In this document: positions 1 through 12,410 of the stretch, in pieces
How positions within the stretch are numbered: position 1 is the first letter of the stretch
Layout: every line of letters starts with the position of its first letter
Origin: Alnus glutinosa
Lineage: Eukaryota > Streptophyta > Magnoliopsida > Fagales > Betulaceae
Reading direction: 5' to 3'
NCBI RefSeq assembly: GCF_958979055.1
Contig: NC_084891.1
Location: 10,134,501-10,198,500, forward strand
DNA: 64,000 nt
Position numbers and translations under genes: made by a program
Notes under the pieces: generated by a model
Database searches by the model: none
What the model was told of the DNA's origin: nothing
What the model saw: only the letters and a program-made list of their open reading frames with translations

Positions 1-186
1 ATTTTTCTCCAAAATTTGATTCCAAAATGATGTGTCACAATCTCATGTGATCTATCATTGCGAGAAAGACACATCATTTTAAAATAAAATTTTGAAAAGT
101 CTAACATTTCTTTTTTTGGTTGCACTAAACACAGAAAAATACTAAAAGTATTTTTAAAAAATATTTTAAGGCGAAACAAACCGAGC
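1..186. mobile_element. right end of a TIR element (partial, enters from left edge)
   Basis: The block ending at 186 closes with gcgaaacaaaccgagc, which closely matches the right terminus of the longer element at 31407-32453 (ccgaaacaaacggagc). The left part lies outside the window. The remaining sequence is AT-rich and has no coding potential. Superfamily is uncertain; long TIRs of this type suggest a MULE-like MITE. Confidence 0.45.
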
Positions 187-1000
187 ATAAAAGAATGTAA
201 GCACTAAAATTGTTGGAGATTTAGATCGGAAATGCCTATCCAAAGGTTCCATGCAAATTGCAATGAGAGTAGCTAGGGAGCAGGAATATTATTTTGCCTC
301 AATTGGTGTGTAGGAGCACTAGACAAGAAATGCTCTGTAATGTGTTTTTTGGTTCGCTGGAGACGAAATGGTCTTATGTGGAAATCATAACCAGTGGGTT
401 GTTGGCCACCCACTTCCAGAGGCACTCTCCATTACATAACATATTGATTGGACAAGTCCTTTTTTTTTTTTTTTTTTTTATTACTTTTTATCTTCTTTGG
501 ATAATTAAGACTACGAAAGGAAATTTAAAGTTTGATAATGTAAATGCATGATAAGAAGCTTTTTTCTAAGCGTATTGCATGCCTTTGAATTTGTTTTCAT
601 TATCTCTAACAGCTACGCAAATCCCACTACCATTTCGCAGTACACTGCTGACCGAAAATGACAACCATGTCATATATCAATATAGCATTACCATTTCTTT
701 TTTCCTCTTTTTTGGCTTTTCGAAAGCAACGATTAAAAGCATAACATCCTTCCAAAAAAGTTTTTTATTTTTATTTTTTTTACAAAAAAAAAAAATGCAT
801 TTAGTCTCCCGGGACCAGTTTGAAATTGCATTAAAAAGTTTTAAAAGTATCTTTAGTACATGAAAATATGTGCAAAGCAAAAATTAATGTTCGGTAAACA
901 TCTCAAAAAGGAATTTTTTTTTTTAACTTTTTTGCTCTAAGACTAAAATTGCCAAAACGCATTTTTAGGACAAATTTGAAAATTAAGCTTTTTTTCAAAA
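187..1000. other. AT-rich intergenic sequence
   Basis: No gene recognised. It holds poly-T runs (about 461-479) and poly-A runs. The short open frames here run through homopolymers and have no recognisable protein features. Confidence 0.6.
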
Positions 1001-2090
1001 ACTTATTTGGATTATAAAAACTCTATTTCCAAACACAATTACAAATATGCCCTTAAAACTTTAAAAACTCTTAATTTATTGTTTCATCTTTCAATTTTAT
1101 TTTATTTATTTTTTTATTTTATCTCTCCATTAGAGTTTTCTTTTAAATCCTATCAAAATTTTCAAAATACATTTAAAATATATATATATATATATATATA
1201 CATATAAAAAAAATCTAAAAAATTCAAGGGTTGGTATTTTTGCAAATTTCGTTAAATCCTGACTAATACTTAAATCTGTGTAATTTTTTTTTTTTTTTTT
1301 ATTTCCCATAAAAAAAAATAATATGTTGGGAATAATTCCACTCGGCCCGGCCCATGTCGGGAGCTACGAGCTTTTCAACCTGGCCACATTAGCTCATGTG
1401 GAAATATAGGCCAGAGGCCCACCGAATATGTTAGCAAGGACGGGTGTCTGGAAGCCCTGGGAAGGTATATATTGTCCTGAAACTAACACAGCGGACCGGG
1501 AGTTGGTTATACGCGATCTCAAATATTCCAGAATCGCGTTATGTCCCTAAAAATTCGAGATTGGCATTAATCCCAAATTTGTCTTTATGAGTCTCGCCTT
1601 GAGACGATGAAGGGAAGAGTCTCGGTTTGGAAAGCGGATAATTCTAAGTTGAGGTCGGATTCTGGCAGCGTTCTTAGGTCAAGAGAGAAGAACGAAACAA
1701 AACCTTAATACAATGAAGGTTTCTATAACTCAACCCAATAAATAAGACTAGATCTCAGGTATGAAAACAAGACTGATATTATTACGCTTGAATACACTAT
1801 ACACTCAGACATTGACTTAGGCATCGAAGGGTGGAACCCCGGCCGACCCCCGGCGTATTCTCTTGACTTTTCATGTTCTGCAGCAATCAGAGGACGAGAT
1901 CGCCGACAAAGAGCGAATTGTCACGGTCATACCGGAAACTGTATCAACATAGTATTTTGAGAATTTTGACACCCCTCAAGGAGGATTTAACGGAAAATCC
2001 TAACATAAATGTGAAATTGAAAATTGAATACAATAAATTGAGAGTTTTTGAAATTTAAAGAAGTAATTGCAAAAACGAAAATAATTAAGA
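1001..2090. repeat. diverged foldback MITE interrupted by a solo LTR
   Basis: The left part (about 1001-1320) carries phrases such as ttttaaatcctatcaaaatt and gcaaatttcgttaaatcctg. The right part (about 1950-2090) has the inverted counterpart, with ggatttaacggaaaatccta. The same phrases occur in both arms of the better preserved element at 25922-26358, so this is an older member of that family. The two halves are separated by the LTR-like insertion at 1324-1949. A (TA)n tract lies at about 1179-1200. Confidence 0.5.
1324..1949. mobile_element. solo LTR (or TRIM LTR) nested in a MITE
   Basis: This 626-bp block begins tgttgggaat and ends gtatcaaca, giving the TGTTG...CAACA ends expected of an LTR. 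It is flanked by TAATA (1319-1323) and TAGTA (1950-1954), a five-base target-site duplication with one mismatch. It interrupts a foldback element whose halves continue on each side. No internal coding region is present, which fits a solo LTR. Its base composition (gcccggcccatgtcggg) differs from the AT-rich surroundings. Confidence 0.6.
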
Positions 2091-4740
2091 ACCGTCGAGT
2101 GAAGTTTAAAAGAAATAAATAAATAAATAAAATTTCTGATAATTGCAGGGACAAAGTTGGGAACGAAACGGCTGGATGTGCACATCTAACCGTAGAATTA
2201 GTGGAAGTATCCATGAGTCATGAGGTAGGCGTGCTCTTGTTTGGCCAGTGGCCACATCTTATCTCCTTCCTCTTTTTTTCTTAATTTCTTTTTCCTGCGC
2301 CTTGTCAGACTCTCACTCTCGTATATCACCTTCCACTCTATGCATATACCCCTCCATTACTTTTCAATAACCATAATGCCCATCACTTTTGTTTCTACAA
2401 ATATCTGGGCACCCCTTCATCCGTTACTCCTCTCATCAATCATCATTCTTGCTTAATTCATTTTGGCAGAGACGGCTTTATTTCAAGCTGCATTAATACT
2501 TCTTTCGTGGGATTAATTTGACCCCCAAAATAAGAAATGAAAAGAAAAACTTCACTCAATTCAAACTTCCATCAATTTCTATCACATTTATAATTACATG
2601 TTTCTCTTAACTTTAAAAACTCTCATATTAATTAGCATATTAATTTTTTTTCAATCTCACTCTTCACTTAAGTATTTTCCGTTAAATTCTAAAGGTATGG
2701 TGTCAAAATTTTTAAAATGCCTTTATTTTTTTAAGAAAAAAAAATGTAAGGATTTAAGTAGTACCGTTGGTCAGGATTAATTTAACCGAATTTACAAAAA
2801 TACTCACACTTTAATCTTTGAAAAAAAAAAACAAGTATTTTTAAACAAAAAACAAATATGGGTATTTTGAAATTGACAGGATTTAACAAAATGGTGGAAT
2901 TGAAAAAAAATAAATAAAAAATGAATACACAAAATTAAGAGTTTTTTAAGATTATAGGGATAATTATTGTAAAAGTCGTGACAATTAAAAGGGTTAATTG
3001 AAATTTTCTCAAATAAAGACGAGAAAAGGCAGAGAGAATTTTGTCTTAAGCTTATGGAATATATTGACTGATGAGGCTATTACATAATATTAAGCACTGT
3101 CAATTCATTTCGCTCAAAAATAAGAAATCAAAAGGAGAAAAGAGAGAGAATTTTGTTGACCATATAGAATTGGAATTGACTGACGAGGCTTTCATATAAT
3201 ATTTAGGAGTAGTGTCAATTCATTTCATATATATGTACCATACAACTTGCAGTCTTTGCGTAAGGGATCGATCGGAAAGAAAACGTACCAATAGTAGCAA
3301 TCTCAATGATTGTTGGAAAATAATAGGATCGGAGGGGCGTAGACTGACAATAAAGTACCTTTACGTGATTTGAAAAATCAAGTTTATCATCTTGGGTAAT
3401 TGTTGTGAAAGTGTTTTTTCTATTTTGATTGAAAAAAAAAAGAAGAAAAAGTTCTTTTGATTGGAAACAAAGTTCAAAAGTGTTTTTGGTGGCATTTGAA
3501 AAGAGTCGTTGTTGTGGGATTCACAAGGAAAAAAATCATTGGTAAACTTTTTAATGTTTAGTTTGGAGTTTTTTTTGTTTAAATGGTCATAAGAAGTGAT
3601 TGATATGATATAAAATGTGAGATAAGATTTGATTTTTTTTTTTTTAGAGAAAAGTAAAGAAAGTTATGTGGTAATAGTTTTGAAAAGATGTTGACTTTTT
3701 TTTTGGAGAAATAAAAATGAGGAAGCGGACTTCTTACTTAATGAAAAAAATTAAAAGGTAAAAAAATAAAAAATAGCAAGGTGGCCATGCGGCCACATGC
3801 ACCAACATGGTAGAAGGGGTGGCCACACGACCGCTCTTCTCCTCCATTGGAGGTGGTCATGCTACCATGCGCGTCTCTATTTTTTAATCATTCTTCACAC
3901 CTGAAAAAAAGAAATAAGCACATATTTTCTTTAAATATTCTGGAAAAGGAAGTGTGTGAAGTTTAATTTCTAAAAGGTATTTTTGAGTTTAATTTTTTTT
4001 AAATGTGTTTTATGTTTTGTTTGTTTGAATGCTATGATCTTAAATACCCAATTATATTTAGTAAGAAATTATATAATTATTTCAAAAAGCATAAAGAAAT
4101 TATGATCTATTAAAAATGTTTTATATTTTATATACATCAAAGAAGTAAGAACTTAATTTCACTTAATCTTAAAAAGTAGAAATATTTTGAGACGTCTCCC
4201 AAAGTCAATTTGGGACGGAATGAATAACTAAACAAAGCTTATATATGAACCACATCGTACTTAACTAATTCAAACCCCTCTCCTTATGATTAATGTAGAC
4301 ATCCTTGTACCTTGTACGTGCTTGGTCTGTTGGTTATAAATATAAGTAATACACAATGACAAAGACCAATCTTGATACCCAATCATACAAAACCCATTTT
4401 TCTATTTTATCTTTTACCTATTAGAATTAAGTTAATTACTCTCAAGAACTTAGTTGTATAATTACCCAATAGCTAGCTATATGTGAAACATGAAGATCGA
4501 TCAAGTACAATTCATATATGTGCCCAATGAGCGCGCTAAAAATAGGGAAAAAAAAAAAAAAAAATTAGAAAATGGGACAAAAGTCCCACGTACACATAAT
4601 TAGGTCATGTCTGTAACTTTAATTTTTTGTTTTTGAGGTAAGGCCATGTATGTAATTTAGTGATAAAGTAGGGGTCGTTGGGTTTGATTTACTTTACTTG
4701 TCCAAATGAATCACGCATTTAAACAAGACCACATACATTC
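2091..4740. other. intergenic AT-rich region with MITE debris
   Basis: No gene is recognised. At about 2590-2990 there is another degraded copy of the foldback MITE family (phrases like ccgttaaattctaaagg and gacaggatttaacaaaatgg in inverted relation). At about 3779-3880 a GC-richer block has ggtggccatgcggccac palindromes, like those at 14.7 and 30.2 kb. The segment closest to 4740 is presumably the promoter-distal region of the DUF599 gene. Confidence 0.5.
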
Positions 4741-4752
4741 TTTCTCAATATG

Positions 4753-4760
4753 TATATATA
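4753..4760 (+). promoter_or_regulatory. candidate TATA box of the DUF599 gene
   Basis: TATATATA lies 79-86 bases upstream of the ATG at 4839, a usual plant spacing that allows a short 5' leader. This is a positional inference only; TATA-like strings are common in this AT-rich sequence. Confidence 0.35.
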
Positions 4761-4838
4761 GATCGATCATGCGGAGACACCAATATTGAAAGGAACTCAT
4801 AAAATTATAATTGCAAGGGCGATATACGTTAGATAGAG

Positions 4839-6380
4839 ATGGAATGGAGAAGATGTTATCTGGATGTGATACTTGTACCACTAGGGTTTTTGATAACCAC
4901 TGCTTATCATATCTGGTTATGGCATAAGGTTCGCAAACAACCACTCTCAACCATCATCGGAACAAATGCTAGAGGCCGACGTTTTTGGGTCGCCGCCATT
5001 ATGAAGGTACGTACGCTAGCTTGTCTTCGATCAATTTCTTCTTAATTAGTCAATTAACACTTAATCACGCTCATGCTTCATGAACTTTTAGTTTCACATT
5101 GGAAATTTAAGTGGAAACTTGATACGTATTAAGATAAGAAAGTAGCAATAGTAGCGTGCCCTGCCATCTTTTTGTTGTGATCTTTAAACAGTTACTGCAG
5201 CAAACTTGTACGTACGTACGTCTGAAAACAGGGAATTTACGTGTGAAAGTAGCAACTTGTTGGATTATGAAAAGAAGAATGTGTAAAAAGACGAAACAGA
5301 GTCCGGCACCGGCCCCTCAAATGGAAGCCTCAAGCGGTCGAGTTCGGACTTAAATCATATTTCTGGTTTGTGGGCAATTGTAGGTATTCAGTATTTACCG
5401 GTAGAAGCGGGTCTGAAGAGCCCTGCTTTAGAGAAAATTTACGTTATAAAATTAAATTAAAAAAAGAAAAAAGAAAAAAGAAAGAAACAGAAAACCCATG
5501 CTTCACCTGTCATGTATCATGGGAAAATTTCTCAGAAGTGCTTGGAAAAATTTATGGGATTGTCTAATCATGGGAGCAATAATAGGACGTACGTGTGTGG
5601 GAGGAAACATGGCCTGTCGTTTAATCAAAGGTGGCCAACACTTATCTGTTGAGGTGTAATCACGATGGCGATTGTGATCTTCCTCGTCACAATCAACAGT
5701 CTTAACACATTTGTAAGCGACGCTGTCACGTCTATATATGTTAAAGTCGCGGGGGTCTTTTCTTTTCTTTTTTTGAAATAGGGTTAAATTAAAATTCTTT
5801 CATTGATCAACAATGTGGGTAAAACAAAAAAAAAAAATTGTCTTTCACCATTTGACAGGACAACGACAAGAAGAACATCCTCGCGGTCCAGTCGCTTAGG
5901 AACACAATCATGGGATCAACCTTGATGGCCACTACGTCGATCCTCCTTTGCTCTGGGCTGGCAGCCGTCATAAGCAGCACATACAGCGTGAAGAAACCGC
6001 TGAACGACACTGTTTTTGGGGCCCATGGGGAATTCATGGTGGCGTTGAAATATGTGACGCTACTCACCATTTTCCTCTTCTCATTTTTCTGCCACTCTCT
6101 GTCCATTAGATTCATCAACCAGGTCAACATCCTGATCAACACTCCACAGGACGACACGTCGATAGTGACACCAGAGTACGTGTACGAGCTCTTAGAGAAG
6201 GGGTTCCTCCTGAATACAGTGGGAAACAGGCTCTTCCATATTGGACTTCCTCTTCTGCTATGGATATTTGGTCCAGTATTGGTCTTCTTGTGTTCTGTCA
6301 CCATGGTGCCAGTGCTTTACAATCTGGACTTTGTGTTTGGGTGTGGGAAGGGCAAAACTGAGAATGACGACTTTGTATGA
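4839..6380 (+). CDS. DUF599 family multi-pass membrane protein (two exons)
   Basis: Exon 1 is 4839-5006 and exon 2 is 5859-6380. They are joined by an 852-base phase-0 intron with donor AAG/GTACGT and acceptor TTTGACAG. The predicted protein has 229 residues, the usual size for plant DUF599 proteins. Hydrophobic segments lie at about residues 6-26, 78-98, 117-140 and 184-208, suggesting four transmembrane helices. Family-like features are the N-terminal hydrophobic start followed by YHIWLW, the SLRNTIMGSTLMATTSILL stretch after the intron, and the late RLFHIGLPLLLWIFGP segment. The start is the first ATG of the hydrophobic N-terminus. The function of the family is not established; Arabidopsis members are uncharacterised integral membrane proteins. 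No frameshift or stop was seen, so the gene looks functional. Confidence 0.85.
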
Positions 6381-6762
6381 TTATAGTGGAAAAAAAAAAA
6401 AAAAAAAAAAAAGGGAAAAAAGAAAAGAAATGGGAATTTGGATGTTGTTATTGTGTATGTCCATTTGGCCCGCCTCAAGACAACTTTTGTCTGAGATTTG
6501 GTTTTTCTACTTTAATTTGCTTATAGGTACACTTGGTGCGTCATAATCAATATATATATATAGTACTAGAGTGCTTTTCACGACAAAATGAGAAATTATA
6601 GAATGCTTTTTTGCTAAAGAAACTGCTATAATTTGCCATGCAAGAAAGGCAATTCATGAAAAGAGGGAACCGCAATAGATTATCGTGCATTTGTATTTCC
6701 AAGGCAATAATACATCTTGATGGTTCAAAAAGTACCCGGTCAAACAAAGCTGCGGGGTACTA
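6381..6762. other. 3' flank of the DUF599 gene
   Basis: The flank begins with an A-rich tract (about 6390-6432) just after the stop codon, then AT-rich sequence. No gene was recognised and no canonical AATAAA signal is obvious. Confidence 0.5.
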
Positions 6763-6770
6763 ATTATCAT

Positions 6771-7178
6771 TAGGGGTTGCAATTTATGTTCGAGTGTTAA
6801 ATTTGAATCAACATGTACACGCATTGAATACAAGATTATATATATGACTAGCTAGGTCATAACTTTCAATTTTAACGCACAAATTTTGTATTAAGTTTAT
6901 ATTGAATTCGCATATCAAGTTCGAGTTCTCTCGAGAGTCGGAGTATAAGAGTATATAAATCAACTCTAACTTAACCCATTTAATTAAATGATAAGACTCC
7001 TTAATCCTAACGTGAGTTCGTGTCAACCCTAAGACTCCTCAATCCTAATGTGAACCCAATGCATGTGGCCGGGATCTCATTCCATAGGGTTGAGGAGTTC
7101 GTGTCAACCCTACGCTAATTTCATATTAAGTTCGTTTTAAATTTTTTGGTTCGTGTAAAAAATTAGCAGCCAGCTCTA
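6771..7178. mobile_element. hAT-type MITE with 8-bp target-site duplication
   Basis: The element begins taggggttgcaattt and ends with the inverse of tagagctggctgctaattt, imperfect hAT-like termini. It is flanked by attatcat (6763-6770) and tttatcat (7179-7186), an eight-base duplication with one mismatch. An internal duplication is visible (aagactcctYaatcctaaYg at about 6994 and 7030). It has no coding capacity. Confidence 0.6.
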
Positions 7179-7186
7179 TTTATCAT

Positions 7187-9234
7187 ATGAAATCTCATAA
7201 TTTTGGTTCATAATTCTTGATTTATAAAGTTACAATCGCTTTTACTAAACAAGCTAGAAACCCAAAATAACAAAAGAGAAGATACTAGCAAGAAAAGAGC
7301 TAGTTATTAAGAAGTAGGAAAAAGATTAATAGAAAGTTGGTGGGAATTTATCTCCTATATATATGCAACATCAACTACCACGCGCGCGGCTCTCTTGGCC
7401 GGAGATCAATCCTTGGAATTTCAGGAGGTAAGTCTGCAGTAGTTCAGATGTGGTGGCCCTAGATACTAGTTGTCCAAGCATATATTCAAATGAAGTTTTT
7501 TTGATTCTTTTAACAGATAAGTCTCCCACGTCAACTTCAACAGAAATTAAGATCAAGACAAATAAGCTTGATGATTCAACCAAAACCAATTAAAACAAAG
7601 AAAAACGGATCGACGTGGCAGGTAGCTTCCAAAACAAATTAAACAAATTCTGTTAGGATATGGGAACTTTTCGTATTATGTTTGATTTATTTTCCATATA
7701 TTAAAATATGTATATGATCACTCATGTTTGAAGGGATGTGTTATTTGTATATATTTTACATATATTCCGTACATACACTCACATTTAGTGTGAGACCCAT
7801 ACATATAAAATGAAGATGTGTTATTTATACATACGCCCACATCTGGTGTGGGACTCATGCATGTGAAATGAGATCTCATATGCATGAGTTCTACACTAAA
7901 TATGAGCGTGTGTACAAATATCATTTGTCTATGTTTGATTTGATTGATTATTATTTTTGTGTTCTCTTTACTTAATATATGTATAAATAAGAGTCCTTTG
8001 TACTGTAAAAATTATTAAAAAATAAAAGCACAATATAACCTGTAGCGAAATTTTTAGTAATAGATATAAGTGTTTAACACGGAATTACTCCAAGATTCTT
8101 GTTTTCTTTTCCCTATTGTTATATTTTTTCTATTTATATTTTATGTTTTAAATTTTACATTTATCTACATACTATCAAAGCCATTTCCTATATGGATTCT
8201 AACTTCCTAGGCCTTAATTAAGCTTCTATCATTTCCTTCCTTTACCCAATCATCTGTTTAGGCTGTTGAAAAACAATAGCATTATTTTCTTTCTCCTTTG
8301 ATCACCCTGCCAATTCGGCGCTGTTTGGCGTCCACCTTTGGCGATTTTATTTATTTATTTATTTTACTGGGCACCTATGTTACTCTGCCACCATTTTATT
8401 TATTTATTTATTTTACTGGCCTACGTCATCCTGCCATCATTTGATCATGATTCAGTTTCCTATACAAATTGAGAGCCCATGCATGTATGGGTAACAATTT
8501 TTTTTTTTTGTTATATTTTAAAATCATATTTAGATTCTGTTTTAGAATTTAAGTTCTACTCAGATTTTATTTAATTTTTTTTTTTTAATTTTCTCTTAGA
8601 TTTTTTAAACTATCTAAGCTAGCATAATTTTAAAAAATAAATTTTTTTAATATTCATAATTTTAAATATAATAAAAAAAATCCTACACCCAATCGTGTCT
8701 TGTATATGTAAGTATATGCAACTCTTACCTTTTTGGTTTACATCACCCGTGCCTAGTCACTTCCAATTGCGCCCTTCTCAGCCCAGTTTCAGCCCTCACA
8801 TGCAGCAACTTTTCAACTAGAGTTTTTTTTGGTTTTTGTGTTTTTTCAACCCAGCATCTCCACAACCCAGTCAATTTCACCCTTAAGATCAACCCATCAT
8901 TTTAATTGCTCGGCCCAATATGAATCTGAATTCGGCCCACAGTAGTATAATACCCTAGATATGATTAGGGCTAATGATCATATCTTAAAAGTTGGACAAG
9001 GTTGAGTGATGATTGTTAGAATTTTTGCGTGAATGAACGTTCGAAGTTTTTTTTTCGAACGATCCTCTCAGTAGGTTTTTTTTTAAATAAATAAATGGGC
9101 TCATTTGCGTTCATGAAGGCCTATATGTCCCATTTTCATTTCCCTTCAACTCTTAAAACCCTAGAGAGAGAGAGAGAGGTAAGTTGGAGAGAGAAGGAAG
9201 TATGTTGTTCAAAGGAGGTATACTTCAAAAAAAG
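7187..9234. other. intergenic region with small repeats
   Basis: No gene is recognised. A foldback-like block at about 7720-7915 carries repeated cacatttagtgtgagaccca and cacatctggtgtgggactca phrases. A roughly 53-base tandem duplication lies at 8342-8446, built around attttatttatttatttatt ttactgg and tctgccaNcat. A small gttcgaag...ttcgaac palindrome lies near 9039-9060. Confidence 0.5.
8342..8446. repeat. tandem duplication, about 53-bp unit, two copies
   Basis: Two adjacent copies both run from gattttattta / attttatttatttatttatt through ttactggNc to tctgccaNcat. No coding potential. Confidence 0.6.
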
Positions 9235-9535
9235 TTGCAGTTTGCCACTTGCAGGTTGCCACATGTATGGAGCCCATACACATAGCAAACAGGTTGCCAC
9301 GTGTAAATGGCCACATGTGCGCAGCGAGGTAGATCCGGTTATTGCGAATTGTACAATTTGCCACGTGTATAGTAAATACACGTTGACACTGTGCCACGTG
9401 TCCCATAAAACACGCTACCACACGTTAGACACGTGTAATATACATGTGACTGATGTTTCAGCCGCGTGTATTTAATACACGTGGCCACAGTCGACAGCTG
9501 GCACTTTGCCACGTGGCCAAGTGCCACATGGCAAT
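9235..9535. repeat. left array of CACGTG/GCCAC palindromes
   Basis: About 300 bases are packed with gccacgtg, acacgtgt and cacgtggcc variants, including at least six exact CACGTG hexamers. A matching array lies at 12005-12410, on the other side of a decayed Transposase_24 gene. Such repeated short motifs are typical of the subterminal regions of En/Spm (CACTA) elements, where transposase binds. Open frames through here are artefacts of the repeat. Confidence 0.6.
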
Positions 9536-9768
9536 TTTTATTTTTTTTTTCACCCAAAAATATCACAAAATTTATTTTACCCAAAAATATCACAAAAATA
9601 TTAAGACAACATTTTAAATTTACTACGAACACAAAATCAAATTACATAAATCAATAATTAATAATGTGTTTGTTAACTACAAAAATCAACACAACAATGT
9701 CTACAAATTTGAATACCATGTACTAATAAACGTGTTCGTTATTAACAAAAAATAATTACACAAAATAT

Positions 9769-12015
9769 CTACAAATTTGAAGGCTGTTCCTGCGGATCAC
9801 GAGGTACCGTCTTAGGCGTGTACTCGCTAACGGGCGATTGCTGCGTAAGGGATGGTGTAGCAGGCGATGGTGTCCCAACAGGGGAGTGCTGGCTCAGCTG
9901 TCGTCCAATAGGCGACAACGAACCAATCGTTGTCGCATTACCTGCAAGTAATAAAAACAATTAAAAAATATCAAATTATATGCAAATTTAAACAAGTAAT
10001 GAAAACAAATTAAAAATAAGCAGTTTACACAATATTAATCATACCTGCAGATGCACTACTAATAGATGACGTACTACCTCCGTTTGCAGGTGGAGACTGC
10101 TGAGCACCAAGGCTCACATATGAAACTCCCATAGAGGTGAAGAAGACCTCGAGTTGTCGCATGCGCTGCTCCAAGGCGTCATTCCTCTCTCACTCAGCCC
10201 GTAGCATCATCTCCATTGTCGCCATCCTCCTGTCATGTATGGCCCAGTCCCGAGATATGCCCTAAGATAGTCCCCCTTGTGAGTGAGCCCGGTACGAGAA
10301 ACACATCCCATGAACAGGAGTAACGTTCGAGCCAACCCACCGAACCATCCCCGCGTACTCAGGCGTCCCCAACGCATGTTCGTACGCGTCGTTCGATGCC
10401 CAACGCACCGTGTCTGTCGAGACGCTCTGCGTGGCTGCAGGATCACTGGATAAATTCTGCGTCATCCTCTCCTGTACGTCATCAACATAAAATACACATG
10501 TATTCAATACATACTTTATCACACGCATAACTTAGAAATATTAGTAAAAGAGATCAGTAGCATACGCATAGAACCCGTGTACGTTCATTTAGGTAAGTGC
10601 CATCATTCCTTGTGTACGTCTTCACGAACAACTCGACGCGAGTGGGGGGCGTGCCAGATGTAGATACCTATCGCCATCTAGTTGAAATATATAACAAACA
10701 GTAAAATTCATTTAATGTAAAAAAAAACAATTAGACACAAATAGAAAACATCTACTTATATTTGTTCATACCTCATCATAATTAAATATGGCATAACTTT
10801 TGGATCCCAAACAATGGGGGAAGTCATTCTACTCCCGCATCCGCTTCATTCGTTCACAGGTCGCCTACGCATTGAACATTTCATAAAAATGTAAGCATTG
10901 ACACACTTAAAGTAGTAATAAAATTAAATGAACAGTTATTAAAAATACACAACATTATAGTAATACAATCCGCTTCATTCGTTCACAGGTCGCCTACGCA
11001 TTGAACATTTCATAAAAATGTAAGCATTGACACACTTAAAGTAGTAATAAAATTAAATGAACAGTTATTAAAAATACACAACATTATAGTAATACAATCA
11101 AAGACCTACATATCCTTTTTTGCTCAGTACACCAATTGCTCAGCAGGTAATCCACATCTGCTGTGTCATACTTCTCAAAACTTTCTCTGGCACTCTCGCA
11201 CGTATACTCTCGGGTGTGTCACCATCTTGAATAGCTAGCGCTTTTTTAAATTTCGACTTCCACGAGCAGTGCTTACGGACAATATCAGCCCACGCTTCAT
11301 GTTGTGCCTTGCGCTCGTCTACGGATACAGGTAGATAAAACTCCTACACATTCAATTTAAGCATTAATTTTATAAGTTCAACAAAAACTTAACTCAAGTT
11401 TTATTTTAAATAAATTAGTTTCATAAACATACCATCAGCGCGTCCCACATAGCCTTCTTGATTTGCTTATTTACCCTCGCCCATTCGTCCTGTATATGAA
11501 TGAAAAACCCGCTCCTCACAAGCATTCCCGTAGCACACCTAAAACGATTGCAAGCTCGTCTTACGGGTTGTGTTGCAGCATTGTACTGCAACACAATCTT
11601 CTTCCCTCTCGGGAGCACCCAATTCCTCTTCGGGTCCCTAATCACCTCAAAATAGATGCTCCTGTCTGGATTGTACCCTAATCAAAGAATATAAAACATT
11701 TAATTTAATATACTAAAAAACTAAATTATATTAATAAATGATATAAGTCAATTTATGTTTTTTTCAAACTTAATATTAATTATTGGTAACATAATATGAG
11801 TTTCAATGATGTATAAATATGTACTTACCTATCAACCGAATCTGGTTAGTCTGTATGCGTTGGGTCGTCTGCATGATCCTCGCCAACCCCTTCCGCCTGG
11901 GGAGGCTGTTGATCGTCATCTGAAAGCATATCCTGGGGGCTATCGGGGGCCAACTGATCGGGACCCAATATCGCAACGTCCTCCTCATGGGGCATCTGGC
12001 TCCCCCCCACGTGGC
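9769..12015 (-). pseudogene. decayed Ptta/En/Spm-type transposase (Transposase_24) gene
   Basis: Exon-like pieces run right to left on the minus strand. About 12015-11830 is an acidic N-terminal region ending in a GTAAGT donor. 11677-11433 includes [17 protein letters not shown] and ends in a GTATGT donor. About 11343-11110 starts [18 protein letters not shown]. About 10860-10772 has GSKSYAIFNYDE. About 10665-10560 has [18 protein letters not shown], a Transposase_24 hallmark. About 10500-10090 has [20 protein letters not shown] and then a coiled-coil-like acidic stretch. 9960-9769 is a Pro/Ser-rich tail. Several stops and frame changes break the frame, for example near 11190, 10830 and 10640. 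The family encodes a DNA-binding accessory protein of CACTA elements. The exon chain is inferred from splice-like sites; the family call rests on the two core motifs. Confidence 0.7.
10839..11096. repeat. 129-bp tandem duplication (two copies)
   Basis: The segment starting atccgcttcattcgttcaca is repeated head to tail at 10839-10967 and 10968-11096, with essentially identical copies. It duplicates part of a Transposase_24 exon and the adjoining intron, so it is a recent local duplication inside the pseudogene. Confidence 0.85.
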
Positions 12016-12410
12016 AAATGATACAAGTGTCCATGTGGACACGTGTACCAATACACGTGGTGGACTGTAGCCACGTGTATTTGAGACATGCGGCTACGTG
12101 GTGGCGTCTCATAATTACACGTGTCCAAAGGGCCACATGTATTAATCCACATGGCCGTTTCAACACGTCTATATATACACGTGTCCATATGGACATTTGT
12201 GTTTATTACACATGGCCAGATGGCCGTGTGGATCACTTACACGCGGCCATGTGGACACGTGTAATAAACCACGTGGCCATTTCAACACGCGTAATAAATA
12301 CACGTGTCCATATGTCTCACTGCTACATCTGGCCACGTTGTTATTAAGACACGTAGCTATCCGGCCACGTGGCTACAGTAACCTCTACTGTAGCCACGTG
12401 GCGAATGTCA
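12005..12410. repeat. right array of CACGTG palindromes
   Basis: About 400 bases contain roughly eleven exact CACGTG hexamers in contexts such as ggacacgtgtac, tagccacgtggc and aatacacgtggtgg. It mirrors the array at 9235-9535 across the transposase pseudogene. CACGTG is also the plant G-box core bound by bZIP and bHLH factors, so the array could attract host factors; this is inference. Confidence 0.65.

Noticed and set aside
579..863. open frame of 94 codons
   Set aside because: Runs through poly-T and poly-A tracts and has no protein-like features.
5807..6304. 165-codon antisense frame
   Set aside because: Shadow of DUF599 exon 2, which has the conserved protein on the opposite strand.
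9095..9475. 126-codon frame and several overlapping ones up to 9632
   Set aside because: They read through the CACGTG palindrome array; codons repeat Cys-His-Val patterns dictated by the DNA motif.
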